DNA of 15,280 nt from contig JAVBOQ010000254.1 in assembly GCA_031550455.1 (NCBI GenBank), forward strand, positions 1 through 15,280, in the 5' to 3' direction. Positions 7,887 through 14,737 of this stretch are shown one piece after another. Positions within the stretch are counted from its first letter, which is position 1. Every line of letters starts with the position of its first letter. The notes under the pieces are model-generated. The model was not told the origin of the DNA, did no database searches, and was given only the letters and a program-made list of their open reading frames with translations. Made by a program: the position numbers and the translations under genes. Origin of the DNA: Avichristensenella sp031550455. Its GTDB lineage: Bacteria; Bacillota; Clostridia; Christensenellales; Aristaeellaceae.

Positions 7887-8627
7887 TCATAGCAACAGGC
7901 CGTCCGAGTAGGCGGCGGGCATGCGGCGCTTGTGCTCGCTGCGCGCGTGAAAACGCTCGATGATCGCGCGATCCGCTTCGTTTGCCTCCCCGGTGCGCAG
8001 GAACCGGTCGATCGCCTCATAGCTGACGCCCATCTCCGCCTCGTCGGTCTGCCCGTCGTAGAGCCCGCCGGACGGCGGTTTTGTCATGATCGATTCCGGC
8101 GCGCCGAGGTGGCGGAGCAGCGCGTAGACCTCCGTAACCGTCAGGTCCGCGATCGGGTTTACGTCGTACGCGCCGTCGCCCCACTTGGTAAAGTAACCCA
8201 TGTACGCCTCGCTGCGGTTGCCGGTGCCGACGACAAGCCGGTTTTCCGAAGCCGCGATCACATACAGCGCGGTCATGCGCAACCGCGGCGCGATGTTCGT
8301 CCTTGCGGGCTCGATCGGATCGGTGGCCGCGGCGACCGCCTGCAAAAGCGCGCCGCGAACCGGCGACAGGTCGACCGAACGCGTCTCGATGCCGTATTGC
8401 TCCGCGACCGCGCGCGCGTCGCCCATGTCCTCGCCGTAGTTGCGCCGCGCGTGGCACGGCATGGTCACACCGACCGTGTTGTCGCACGCTTTTTTGCAAA
8501 GGATGCCGCAAAGCGCGCTGTCCTTGCCGCCGCTGTTGCCGAACACAAACCCGCTCGCGCCGCTCTCCTTGAGGATGCGCGTCAGAAACGCGACGCGGCT
8601 TTGGATTTCAAGATCAGGTGAACGCAT
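7887..8627 (-). CDS. nadE: NH3-dependent NAD+ synthetase
   Basis: A 246-aa enzyme for the last step of NAD synthesis: deamido-NAD + ATP + ammonia gives NAD + AMP + PPi, in the cytoplasm. Visible: the ATP-pyrophosphatase P-loop SGGKDS (32-37), and the NadE-specific block GTGNRSEAYMGYFTKWGDG (134-152) with DVNPIADLTVTEVY just after. The P-DGQTDEAEMGVSYEAIDRFL region near the C-terminus is also typical. The length fits the ammonia-dependent form, without the nitrilase-type glutaminase domain. The ATG is 6 nt after the tldE stop, with a modest GGAAAG site. It closes the glycosyltransferase-to-nadE operon and is followed by a strong terminator. Confidence 0.95.
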   Translation of the reverse strand: MRSPDLEIQSRVAFLTRILKESGASGFVFGNSGGKDSALCGILCKKACDNTVGVTMPCHARRNYGEDMGDARAVAEQYGIETRSVDLSPVRGALLQAVAAATDPIEPARTNIAPRLRMTALYVIAASENRLVVGTGNRSEAYMGYFTKWGDGAYDVNPIADLTVTEVYALLRHLGAPESIMTKPPSGGLYDGQTDEAEMGVSYEAIDRFLRTGEANEADRAIIERFHARSEHKRRMPAAYSDGLLL

Positions 8628-8633
8628 GCGCGC

Positions 8634-9968
8634 CTACTTTCCCGCGACCGACAGCGAACGCACCCACACCGACGGGCATTCGAAGCCCGACATACTCTGT
8701 TTCGCGTCGCTGCCGACCGCGACGATGTCCTTGAGCATCTGGAAGAAGTTGCCGGCGACGGTGACCTGCTCGATCGCGCGGCCCTTTTTGCCGTCTTCAA
8801 TCAGGTAGCCCTTCGCCAGCAGCGAGAAGTCGCCGGACACCTCGTCTGTGCCCGCGTGCAGTCCGTCAAGATCCGTGATGACGAAGCCCTGCCCGACTTC
8901 CGCGCACAGCGCGGGAAGATCCTTGTCGCCCTTTTGAATCGTCATGTTGCGCGGCGCGACGGTGACCGGGCTTGCGTAGCTGCCCTTCGCGGCGTTGCCG
9001 GTCGACGCGCAGCCCGCTTTTTTCGCGGTTTTCAGGTTGTGCAAAAGCGTCCTGAGCACGCCGCCCTCGACGATGCGCTTGGTGTATGTCGCGACGCCTT
9101 CGTCGTCGAACGGCCTGCTAAACATCGCGCCCTTTTTCAGCGGATCGTCGACGATCGTCACACACGGTGCGGCGATCATTTCGCCTTCGCGGTCTTTCAG
9201 CAGCGAAAGCCCCTTCTGCGCGGCCTCCGCGCTGAACACGCCGGAGAAGCATTCCAGCATGGCCGTCATCATGTAGTTGTTGAAGATCACGGGCATCGCG
9301 CCGCTCTCGCACGGCGACGCGCCGAGTTGGAATACAGCCTCCTCGACGGCTTCCTTCGCGATCGCCTCCGGATCGAGCTTTTTTAAGTCGCTGGCGGTGC
9401 GCACCATGCCGCCGGTCGAAACGCGCTCGCCTTCGCGCGCGACGACCGACGCGAACGCGAAGCAGTAATCGCCCTCGTGCGACAGGTTCAGCCCGTGCGT
9501 GTTGACGATGCGGACGGCTTCATGGCCGGTCTGCAGCATCGCGTACTGCATTTCCGTGACGCGCGGATCGGTTCCGCGGCCGACGCGGTCAAGCGTGAGC
9601 GCCATGTCGATCCGCTCCGAGGGCTCGCCCAGGTCGCCGGAACCGTCGACCGTCTCGTATGCCGGGCTTCCGGCGAAGATGAACTGTTCGTCCTCGTCGG
9701 TGATCAGCGCGGCGCTTTGCAGCACGCCCTGAACCAGCATGTCGATCGCGGACGCGTCGAACGCCTCGGTGTAGGCTGTGCCCATCTTCCCGCCCACCAG
9801 GCCGCGCAGCGACAATCCGCCGCTGGTGTTGACCTCGTACTGTTCCAACTCGCCCTTGTTCACGAGCGCCTGGAACGATTCCGATTGATTGTAATACGCC
9901 TCGGCCTCGCCGATGCCGGCCTTTTGGGCGGCCGCGAGCAGGTCGCGAATAAACTGTTCGTTCGTCAT
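8634..9968 (-). CDS. pmbA: TldE/PmbA, metalloprotease TldD/E subunit E
   Basis: A 444-aa protein of the PmbA/TldD family. In E. coli the TldD-TldE heterodimer is a protease that unfolds and cuts peptides, including microcin B17 leader removal; TldE lacks the metal site. Seen here: N-terminal LEQYEVNTSGGLSLRGLVGGKMGTAYTE (41-68), later SGAMPVIFNNYMMTAMLECFSGVFSAEAAQKG, DEGVATYTKRIVEGGVLRTLLHNLKTAKK and GLHAGTDEVSGDFSLLAKGYLIEDGKKG, all typical of PmbA. The HExxxH motif is absent, as expected for this subunit. The ATG at 9968 is chosen because GGAGGGAGG precedes it; a longer TTG start at 9986 overlaps tldD and has no such site. The tldD stop is 4 nt away, so the two subunits should be made together. 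Confidence 0.93.
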   Translation of the reverse strand: MTNEQFIRDLLAAAQKAGIGEAEAYYNQSESFQALVNKGELEQYEVNTSGGLSLRGLVGGKMGTAYTEAFDASAIDMLVQGVLQSAALITDEDEQFIFAGSPAYETVDGSGDLGEPSERIDMALTLDRVGRGTDPRVTEMQYAMLQTGHEAVRIVNTHGLNLSHEGDYCFAFASVVAREGERVSTGGMVRTASDLKKLDPEAIAKEAVEEAVFQLGASPCESGAMPVIFNNYMMTAMLECFSGVFSAEAAQKGLSLLKDREGEMIAAPCVTIVDDPLKKGAMFSRPFDDEGVATYTKRIVEGGVLRTLLHNLKTAKKAGCASTGNAAKGSYASPVTVAPRNMTIQKGDKDLPALCAEVGQGFVITDLDGLHAGTDEVSGDFSLLAKGYLIEDGKKGRAIEQVTVAGNFFQMLKDIVAVGSDAKQSMSGFECPSVWVRSLSVAGK

Positions 9969-9972
9969 GCGC

Positions 9973-11352
9973 TTACCTCCCTCCAACCGTCAGGCTGGAA
10001 ATGCGGATTGTCGGCTGGCCGACGTTCGTCGGCACGCTGCCGCTGAGCGATCCGCACATGCCCTGGCCGCATGTGACGGCTTTCCCGACGCGGTCGATCT
10101 TTGACAGCACCTCGCTGCCGCGGCCGATCAGCGACGCGCCGCGCACCGGCGTGTCGATTTTGCCGTTCTTCACGAGGTATCCCTCGTCGACCGCGAAGTT
10201 GAACATGCCGGTCGCGGGATCGACCGAGCCGCCGCCCATCGCGGTCGCGAGCAGCCCGTCGCCCATCGACGCGATGATCTCGTCCTCGTCGTCGTTTCCG
10301 GCCGCGATGTAGGTGTTCGTCATCCGCGACGTCGGCGCGAACTGATAGCTCTGGCGGCGGCCCGAGCCGCTCGAAGGCGTGTCCATGCGCAGCCCGTTCA
10401 GCTTGTCCACCATGAACATTTTCAAAATGCCGTTTTCGATCAGGATTTTTTTCTGCGTCGGCGTGCCTTCGTCGTCGATGTTGATGCTGCCCCAGGCGTT
10501 CGGTTCGGTGCCGTCGTCGATCGCCGTGACGCGGTCCGACGCGATCTTCTGGCCGAGCTTGCCGCAGAATTCGCTGGTGCCGCGCGCGACGCTCGTCGCC
10601 TCGAGCGAGTGGCCGCACGCCTCGTGGAACACGACGCCGCCAAAGCCGCCGCGCATCGCGACCGGCATCACGCCGGCCGGACATACCGGCGCGTGCAGCA
10701 TCCGTACCGCGCGCTCCGCGGCCGTCCTGCCGACCTCGGCCGGGTCGACCGTATCGAACAGCTCGATGCCGCGCATCGCGCCGGGCGCGTTGTGGCCGGT
10801 CTGGTTCTCCTTGCCGTCGGACGCGACGGCCAGCGCGGACATGCGCGTGTACACGCGCCGGTCGCTTGTGAAAACACCTTCGCTGTTGGCGATAAAGACG
10901 CGCTGATCCGCGTCGTTGAACCGCACCACCGCCTGCACGACCTCGGGGCTGACCGCGCGCGCGGCGTTCCCGGCTTCGCGCATCACACGGAGCCGCGCCT
11001 CGTGCTTCGTATCGCCCGGCGCGAAGCGGATCGGGTGGATGGTCTCGGTTTTCCGTTCGCGCAGGACGATGTCGATGCCACGGGGCGCTTGCCGCACCGC
11101 GGCCGCGACCTTCGCCGCGCAGTCGAGAAGCCCGGCCCGCGACGTGTCGTTGGAATACGCGTAGATGCAGCGCTTTTCATGGAACACGCGGACGCCCGCG
11201 CCGTGGATGCGGCCGGAGCTGATCGTCTCGACCGTTCCGTTGCGCAGAATCAGCGCGTTGTTCGCGCGGTCCTCCAGGAAGATCTCGGCGAAGTCGCCGC
11301 CCTGCGACAGCGCGGCTGCCAGCACTTCCTGTGCGATGAATCTGTCCAGCAT
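9973..11352 (-). CDS. tldD: TldD, catalytic subunit of TldD/E metalloprotease
   Basis: A 459-aa zinc protease subunit, cytoplasmic, partner of the next gene. The metal-binding HEACGH (243-248) sits in GGFGGVVFHEACGHSLEATS, the family hallmark, and GTPTQKKILIENGILKMFMVDKLN and the C-terminal GKAVTCGQGMCGSLSGSVPTNVGQPTIRISSLTVGG also match TldD. In known systems TldD/E matures ribosomal peptides or degrades unfolded peptides; no precursor-peptide gene is visible nearby. The ATG at 11352 is chosen because AAAGGAG lies 6-7 nt before it. The frame extends to a TTG at 11370, but that would place the ribosome binding site inside the coding region. It lies 18 nt after the SH3-protein stop. Confidence 0.94.
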   Translation of the reverse strand: MLDRFIAQEVLAAALSQGGDFAEIFLEDRANNALILRNGTVETISSGRIHGAGVRVFHEKRCIYAYSNDTSRAGLLDCAAKVAAAVRQAPRGIDIVLRERKTETIHPIRFAPGDTKHEARLRVMREAGNAARAVSPEVVQAVVRFNDADQRVFIANSEGVFTSDRRVYTRMSALAVASDGKENQTGHNAPGAMRGIELFDTVDPAEVGRTAAERAVRMLHAPVCPAGVMPVAMRGGFGGVVFHEACGHSLEATSVARGTSEFCGKLGQKIASDRVTAIDDGTEPNAWGSINIDDEGTPTQKKILIENGILKMFMVDKLNGLRMDTPSSGSGRRQSYQFAPTSRMTNTYIAAGNDDEDEIIASMGDGLLATAMGGGSVDPATGMFNFAVDEGYLVKNGKIDTPVRGASLIGRGSEVLSKIDRVGKAVTCGQGMCGSLSGSVPTNVGQPTIRISSLTVGGR

Positions 11353-11370
11353 AGCTTTCTCCTTTGCCAA

Positions 11371-11904
11371 TTAGAGTGTTTTGAGTGTGTGGAGCGGCAC
11401 CCAGGCGCGATAGCTTTGTTTGGAGGTCGTCCATTCTACCTGGGCATAGTCGTTTTCGATGGCGATGACAGTCACCGTCTGCCCTTTGTCCACCGTCAGG
11501 CTGTCGTATGTATCATAACCGTCGCCGGGGCCATACATGGCGCGGCACGTGGCGGTGGCCTTTGCCAGATAGTCAAGCGGGTCTTCTTCGGCCACGTCGG
11601 CAAGGTCAAAACTGGTCGCGTCGAAGCGCTGAAGGCCCGTGTAAACGCGGCGCAGCTTGCGTCCGGAAACGACCTCGCATTGCATCCAGCAGAGGTCGTT
11701 CTCGTCATAGGCGCGGGACAGCAGCCGGACATACTCGCCTTTGACCGGATAGGTTCCCGTGTCTCTGTACTCGGTGCCGGGGCCGCTGCGCGTGGCCAGC
11801 CGATCCGCGGCCAGCGCTTCAACATCGTACGCTTCGCCCGCCGCGCCGATTGCGCAGACGAACACGGCAAGCAACAGGATCAGGCCTATGAACGCGCGTT
11901 TCAT
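11371..11904 (-). CDS. Secreted SH3-like domain protein
   Basis: A 177-aa exported protein. Residues 1-24 form a clear signal peptide (MKRAFIGLILLLAVFVCAIGAAGEA) with an Ala-rich cleavage region. LATRSGPGTEY (36-46) is the typical start of a bacterial SH3 (SH3b) repeat. A second, more divergent copy begins near residue 118 (CRAMYGPGDGYDTYDSL) and continues with GQTVTVIAIENDYAQVEW and AWVPLHTLK. SH3b repeats often bind peptidoglycan or mediate protein contacts at the cell surface; no catalytic domain is attached. The ATG at 11904 has a GGGAGGG site and a signal peptide starts there, so the longer open frame upstream is not used. It lies 20 nt after the YugP gene. Confidence 0.85.
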   Translation of the reverse strand: MKRAFIGLILLLAVFVCAIGAAGEAYDVEALAADRLATRSGPGTEYRDTGTYPVKGEYVRLLSRAYDENDLCWMQCEVVSGRKLRRVYTGLQRFDATSFDLADVAEEDPLDYLAKATATCRAMYGPGDGYDTYDSLTVDKGQTVTVIAIENDYAQVEWTTSKQSYRAWVPLHTLKTL

Positions 11905-11924
11905 CCGGACATCCCTCCCGTTTG

Positions 11925-12635
11925 TCAGTCCCTGCGCCGCCCCGCGATCGACAGCAGCCGGATCAATTGCAAAAACGCCTGCAGCGCCGCCATGACGTAG
12001 GTGAGCCCCGCGGCGTTGAGCACCTTTTTCGCCGGGCGGGCCTCCTGATACGTCAGGTAGCCGCCCGCCTCGAGCGACGCGATCGCGCGGCTCGACGCGT
12101 TGAACTCGACCGGCAGCGTCACTACGTAGAACAGCACCACCGCGAAGAACACCGCGATGCCCACCCACATGAGCGGCCCAAAGCTCAGCAGCAGGCCCAG
12201 AAAGAACAGCGGCACCGCAGCCCAGGAGCCGACCTGCGCGACCGGCACGAACATGCTGCGCAGCCGAAGCGGCGCGTAGTTCTCATAGTGCTGCATGACA
12301 TGCCCGACCTCGTGCGCGGCGACGCCCAGCGCCGACAGCGAAGCGGAATCATGCACGTCCGCCGACAGGCTGAGCACCTTCGCGCGCGGGTCGTAGTTGT
12401 CGGTCAGATGCCCGCCGATGCGCGCGATGGTCACGTCCTGGATGCCCGCGTTTCGCATCATGTCCTCGGCGACCTGCGCGGCCGTCAAGCCTTTTTGCGA
12501 CATGACGTCCGCGTATTTGCGGAAGGTGGACTGCACGCGGAACTGCGCCCAGATCGCCAGCAGCATCACCGCCAGGATTGGGATCATCAGCGGATCATAG
12601 TAAAACCCGTCCGAGTAGCCAAAGGAAAATTCCAT
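11925..12635 (-). CDS. YugP-type membrane zinc metallopeptidase
   Basis: A 236-aa integral membrane metalloprotease of the YugP/Zn_peptidase_2 (COG2738) family. Seen: an N-terminal helix (about 16-32), the zinc-binding HEVGH (108-112) in ALGVAAHEVGHVMQHYENYAPLRLRS, two or three hydrophobic helices (about 132-150 and 155-175), and the third ligand candidate E177 in LPVEFNASSRAI, followed by ARPAKKVLNAAGLTYVMAAL. FGYSDGFYYDP near the start is the usual N-terminus of the family. The length is normal. Physiological substrates of this family are not established. The ATG is preceded by AAGGAGGG. The gene lies 28 nt after the glycosyltransferase and 20 nt before the SH3 protein, suggesting joint work at the envelope. 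Confidence 0.95.
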   Translation of the reverse strand: MEFSFGYSDGFYYDPLMIPILAVMLLAIWAQFRVQSTFRKYADVMSQKGLTAAQVAEDMMRNAGIQDVTIARIGGHLTDNYDPRAKVLSLSADVHDSASLSALGVAAHEVGHVMQHYENYAPLRLRSMFVPVAQVGSWAAVPLFFLGLLLSFGPLMWVGIAVFFAVVLFYVVTLPVEFNASSRAIASLEAGGYLTYQEARPAKKVLNAAGLTYVMAALQAFLQLIRLLSIAGRRRD

Positions 12636-12663
12636 AGTTCCCTCCTTTTTGCCGTTCGCTATA

Positions 12664-13686
12664 TTATCGAAACACGTAGTCGCGCTGCACGATATAGCTG
12701 AGCAGGAACAGCAGCGTGTCGACCGGAATCTTGATCCAGCCCGCGCCGCCGCCGAGCAACCCGGAGAGCACGTCGACGAGCGTGGATCCGACGACCAGCA
12801 GCGCCGCGGCCAGCGCGTAGTAACGCAGCAGGGAGATGCGGTCCGCTTTTTTACCGAACACCGCCGCGCGGTTGATCGTGTAGTTCACGGTACTCGACAC
12901 GACGCGCGCAGTCGCGTAACACAGCCAGGGCGGGAGCGAAAACGCGTGCAGGAGCAGCAGGTACAGCGAATAGTCGACGAAAAACGAAACGATCGACGAC
13001 AGGAGATACCGGAGGATCACCGCATATACCCGGAACGAGTCGCGCAAAGGGTGAAAATGCGACCCGCGGTTGTTGTCGACATAGATCGTCTCGATCGGCA
13101 CTTCGACGAGCGCAAGCTTCAGAAGCCGCAGCTTTAGCAGCACGTTCATCTCGTATTCATAGCGCTCCCCGGGCAGCTTCATCATCTCGGAAAGCGCGCG
13201 CGCCGGCAGACCGCGCAACCCGGTCTGGGTATCGCTGCAGCGGACGCCGGTGACAAACCGGTAGACGCCCCGCGTGATCCGGTTGCCCCAACGGCTCTTT
13301 TTGGGTGTCTTTTGATCGAACACCCGTGCGCCGGTCACGAGGCAGTCCGGATTCTGGCGCATAACGTCGGCGATCCGAAGGATGTCGGCGCAGGTATGCT
13401 GGCCGTCCGCGTCGGCGGTGATGACGCCGGTCAGCCCGGGCGCGGCGTTTAGGATCGCGTTGATGCCAGTTTTCAGCGCGCGGCCCTTGCCGAGGTTAGT
13501 CGCGTGGCGCTCGACGCGGCAGCCCAGCGACAGCGCCTCGTCGAACAGCGAAGCGAACGCGGGGCCGCTGCCGTCGTCAACGAGCAGCACGGAGTATTCG
13601 TGGCGGCGCAACGACCGGGCGAGATCATACATCCGACTGTCCGGCTTGTAGGCGGGAACCAGAATCCAGATCGGCGAATCAGCCAT
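12664..13686 (-). CDS. GT2 glycosyltransferase fused to GtrA-type membrane domain
   Basis: A 340-aa two-domain protein. Residues 1-220 form a family 2 glycosyltransferase of the dolichol-phosphate-mannose-synthase type: PAYKPD near the start, VDDGS (36-40), NLGKGRALKTGI (64-75) and the nucleotide-sugar/metal site DADGQH (92-97), then SDTQTGLRGL (151-160). Residues about 226-340 have four hydrophobic helices with VNYTINRAAVFGK and the terminal YIVQRDYVFR, the signature of GtrA-like proteins, which move polyprenyl-linked sugars across the membrane or modify teichoic acids and polysaccharides. The likely role is to load a sugar on a lipid carrier and flip it. It is the first gene of its operon, with GAGGAA 8 nt before the ATG and a consensus promoter upstream. 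The sugar is unknown. Confidence 0.94.
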   Translation of the reverse strand: MADSPIWILVPAYKPDSRMYDLARSLRRHEYSVLLVDDGSGPAFASLFDEALSLGCRVERHATNLGKGRALKTGINAILNAAPGLTGVITADADGQHTCADILRIADVMRQNPDCLVTGARVFDQKTPKKSRWGNRITRGVYRFVTGVRCSDTQTGLRGLPARALSEMMKLPGERYEYEMNVLLKLRLLKLALVEVPIETIYVDNNRGSHFHPLRDSFRVYAVILRYLLSSIVSFFVDYSLYLLLLHAFSLPPWLCYATARVVSSTVNYTINRAAVFGKKADRISLLRYYALAAALLVVGSTLVDVLSGLLGGGAGWIKIPVDTLLFLLSYIVQRDYVFR

Positions 13687-13721
13687 GCGGCGCGTTCCTC
13701 GCTTCGTTTATGCTACATTAC

Positions 13722-13750
13722 ATTATACGTGCGCGGGAAAAGGCTGTCAA
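13722..13750 (-). promoter_or_regulatory. Consensus sigma-A promoter of the glycosyltransferase-nadE operon
   Basis: On the minus strand TTGACA (13750-13745), exactly 17 nt, then TATAAT (13727-13722): a perfect match to the housekeeping consensus. Transcription would start near 13715, about 30 nt before the ATG at 13686. It is the best promoter in the window and probably drives the genes down to nadE. Confidence 0.88.
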
Positions 13751-13755
13751 TGCGT

Positions 13756-13801
13756 TTCCAACCGCGCTGCGGGGTTTGTTCCAACCGCGCTGTAGGGTTT
13801 G
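13756..13801. repeat. Two tandem 23-bp repeats upstream of the promoter
   Basis: Two head-to-tail 23-bp units (13756-13778 and 13779-13801), each starting TTCCAACCGCGCTG and ending GGGTTTG. They differ only at two adjacent positions (CG versus TA). The first unit starts 5 bp beyond the -35 box. They may be binding sites for a regulator, or a small minisatellite left at the edge of the mobile-element remnant. Confidence 0.9.
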
Positions 13802-13819
13802 TCCACGAAAATCGGAACA

Positions 13820-13828
13820 ATTATAGCA
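13820..13828 (-). promoter_or_regulatory. Possible second promoter (extended -10)
   Basis: The minus strand reads TGCTATAAT, a full extended -10 element, but no good -35 box is seen 17 nt upstream. A transcript from here would run through the tandem repeats and the main promoter into the glycosyltransferase gene. Weak evidence. Confidence 0.35.
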
Positions 13829-13893
13829 TAAGAACCAAAAGGAAGAAGTGGCGAGGATGTCGAAAGGAGAGAAGCGAGAGGGGCTGAAGAGAG

Positions 13894-14217
13894 ATGAAAC
13901 GAATCCACATCAACTAGCTGGTCAAAGAACTCAGGCGGAAACCGGACCCGAGGCAAGCATGGGAAATCAAGCACACACTGTATGAGATTCTGCTCATCAG
14001 CATCATCGCTGTGAACGCCAACGCGAACAGCAGCTATGAAATCCACGTGTTCGCCACCTGCCACCGCGCGTGGCTCGGGCAATTCCTGCGGCTGGAAAAC
14101 GGGATCCCAAGCCGTCTGACCATATCGGTGGCTGCTTGGATGGCTCGCCGCGAACAAGGATTCGTTCACAAAAAACTACAGGATGCGGCAGTATGGGATG
14201 AACGATTTTATTTTTGA
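13894..14217 (+). pseudogene. ISAs1-like transposase, degraded N-terminal remnant
   Basis: This plus-strand frame (108 codons) contains DPRQAWEIKHTLYEILLISI (codons 18-37) and later ATCHRAWLGQFLRLENGIPS. Its spacing and residues match the N-terminal domain associated with DDE transposases of the ISAs1 / H-repeat type (DPR, then YxxxxILxxxxxAV, then WLxxFLxLxNGIPS). It is broken: codon 8 is TAG at 13915-13917, probably a former CAG glutamine. After GIPS the usual HDT motif is lost, the similarity ends, and the catalytic DDE part is missing. It is the only clear protein similarity on the plus strand. No terminal inverted repeats were found by eye. It marks an old insertion between the operon promoter and the tRNA-end junction. 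Confidence 0.75.
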
Positions 14218-14283
14218 AGTGGTACAGTCCACGATGCCGAGGGGATTGGCAGGAGTGGCAAGTGGGGATTGATTGGATGGCGA

Positions 14284-14323
14284 AGCTCGCTGGCTGGAAG
14301 GCTGGCGGGCTTTTTTTGTTTTT
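14284..14323 (+). terminator. Intrinsic terminator on the plus strand
   Basis: An 11-bp stem (14284-14294 with 14301-14311, including some G-T pairs), a 6-nt loop, then seven T, G and five T. It lies about 70 nt after the transposase remnant and would stop plus-strand transcription. Confidence 0.7.
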
Positions 14324-14481
14324 GCGCGGGCAATCTTCTTTCCTTGTCTTCGGTGGTTGTCGTCTACGATCCCCGCATGTAGCCACGCTTGTCTGGCAGC
14401 AGATATCGGCGGCCAGTTTGACTTGCAGCTTTACTGGATTTCCTACGGTTTCGTGCTGTTTTATAAGGTGCCATATAAAGG
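14324..14481. other. No gene recognised
   Basis: Lies between the plus-strand terminator and the tRNA-end terminator. Short open frames exist on both strands, but the longest one on the minus strand crosses the terminator hairpin and tRNA remnant and has no ribosome binding site. I see no motif, repeat or RNA gene. It may be remnant mobile-element DNA. Confidence 0.5.
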
Positions 14482-14512
14482 AAAAACCCCTGAAAACCTA
14501 GTGTTTTCAAGG
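14482..14512 (-). terminator. Terminator just downstream of the tRNA 3' end
   Basis: On the minus strand a 10-bp stem (14512-14503 with 14497-14488), a 5-nt loop, then G and TTTTT (14486-14482). It begins 7 nt after the CCA of the tRNA remnant, the normal position for a tRNA gene's terminator. Confidence 0.75.
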
Positions 14513-14519
14513 CTCTCGG

Positions 14520-14542
14520 TGGTCTGGGTGACAAGATTCGAA
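14520..14542 (-). other. tRNA 3'-end remnant, candidate attachment site
   Basis: Read on the minus strand, 14542 to 14520 is a 7-nt T-loop (TTCGAAT), a T-stem 3' strand (CTTGT), an acceptor 3' strand (CACCCAG), a discriminator A and CCA. The T-stem partner strand upstream does not pair, and no D-arm, anticodon arm or matching 5' acceptor strand (CTGGGTG) is found nearby. Only the last 23 bases of a tRNA are therefore present. With the adjacent terminator this fits the displaced 3' end left when an element integrates in a tRNA gene; the intact tRNA would be at the other end, to the right of the window. The tRNA's identity cannot be told. Confidence 0.6.
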
Positions 14543-14656
14543 TTATCAGGAACCCTATAAACACAATGAATCCGCATACAAATACGTCCCACATAGTGTT
14601 GATTTTACTAGCTTTTGCGAAACTGTGTACAAGTGCGTTATGATGGCATCAGGCGC

Positions 14657-14700
14657 GTAAAGGGTAAATAAAAGGGTAGTAATTGATTATGTAAATAAAA
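14657..14700. repeat. AT-rich direct repeats near the junction
   Basis: GTAAATAAAA occurs twice (14664-14673 and 14691-14700), 27 bp apart, and AAAGGGTA twice in between and just before. The patch is far richer in A+T than its surroundings. Its position about 120 bp inside the putative element end suits arm-type integrase binding sites, which is inference only. Confidence 0.5.
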
Positions 14701-14724
14701 AGAGCGGGGCCACCACAGCACCGC
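14690..14724 (-). terminator. Terminator after the phage-type regulator
   Basis: The minus strand shows GCGGTGC, a 7-nt loop, then GCCCCGC (7-bp stem, one mismatch), and TCTTTTTATTT. It begins 14 nt after the stop of the regulator gene at 14738. Confidence 0.65.
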
Positions 14725-14737
14725 AAATTTAAGTGCC

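Noticed and set aside
11905..12168. Longer start for the SH3 protein
   Set aside because: Lies inside the YugP gene and would bury the signal peptide; a good ribosome binding site precedes the ATG at 11904.
13747..14386. Minus-strand frames of 140 and 127 codons
   Set aside because: Both are antisense to the transposase remnant, which has real similarity; neither has a recognisable motif or start signal.
14364..14594. 76-codon minus-strand frame with a hydrophobic start
   Set aside because: It runs across the tRNA remnant and its terminator, which explain that sequence better, and I see no ribosome binding site.
14520..14640. Complete tRNA gene
   Set aside because: Only the T-loop, the 3' side of the T-stem, the acceptor 3' strand and CCA can be read; no pairing 5' acceptor strand, D-arm or anticodon arm is present.
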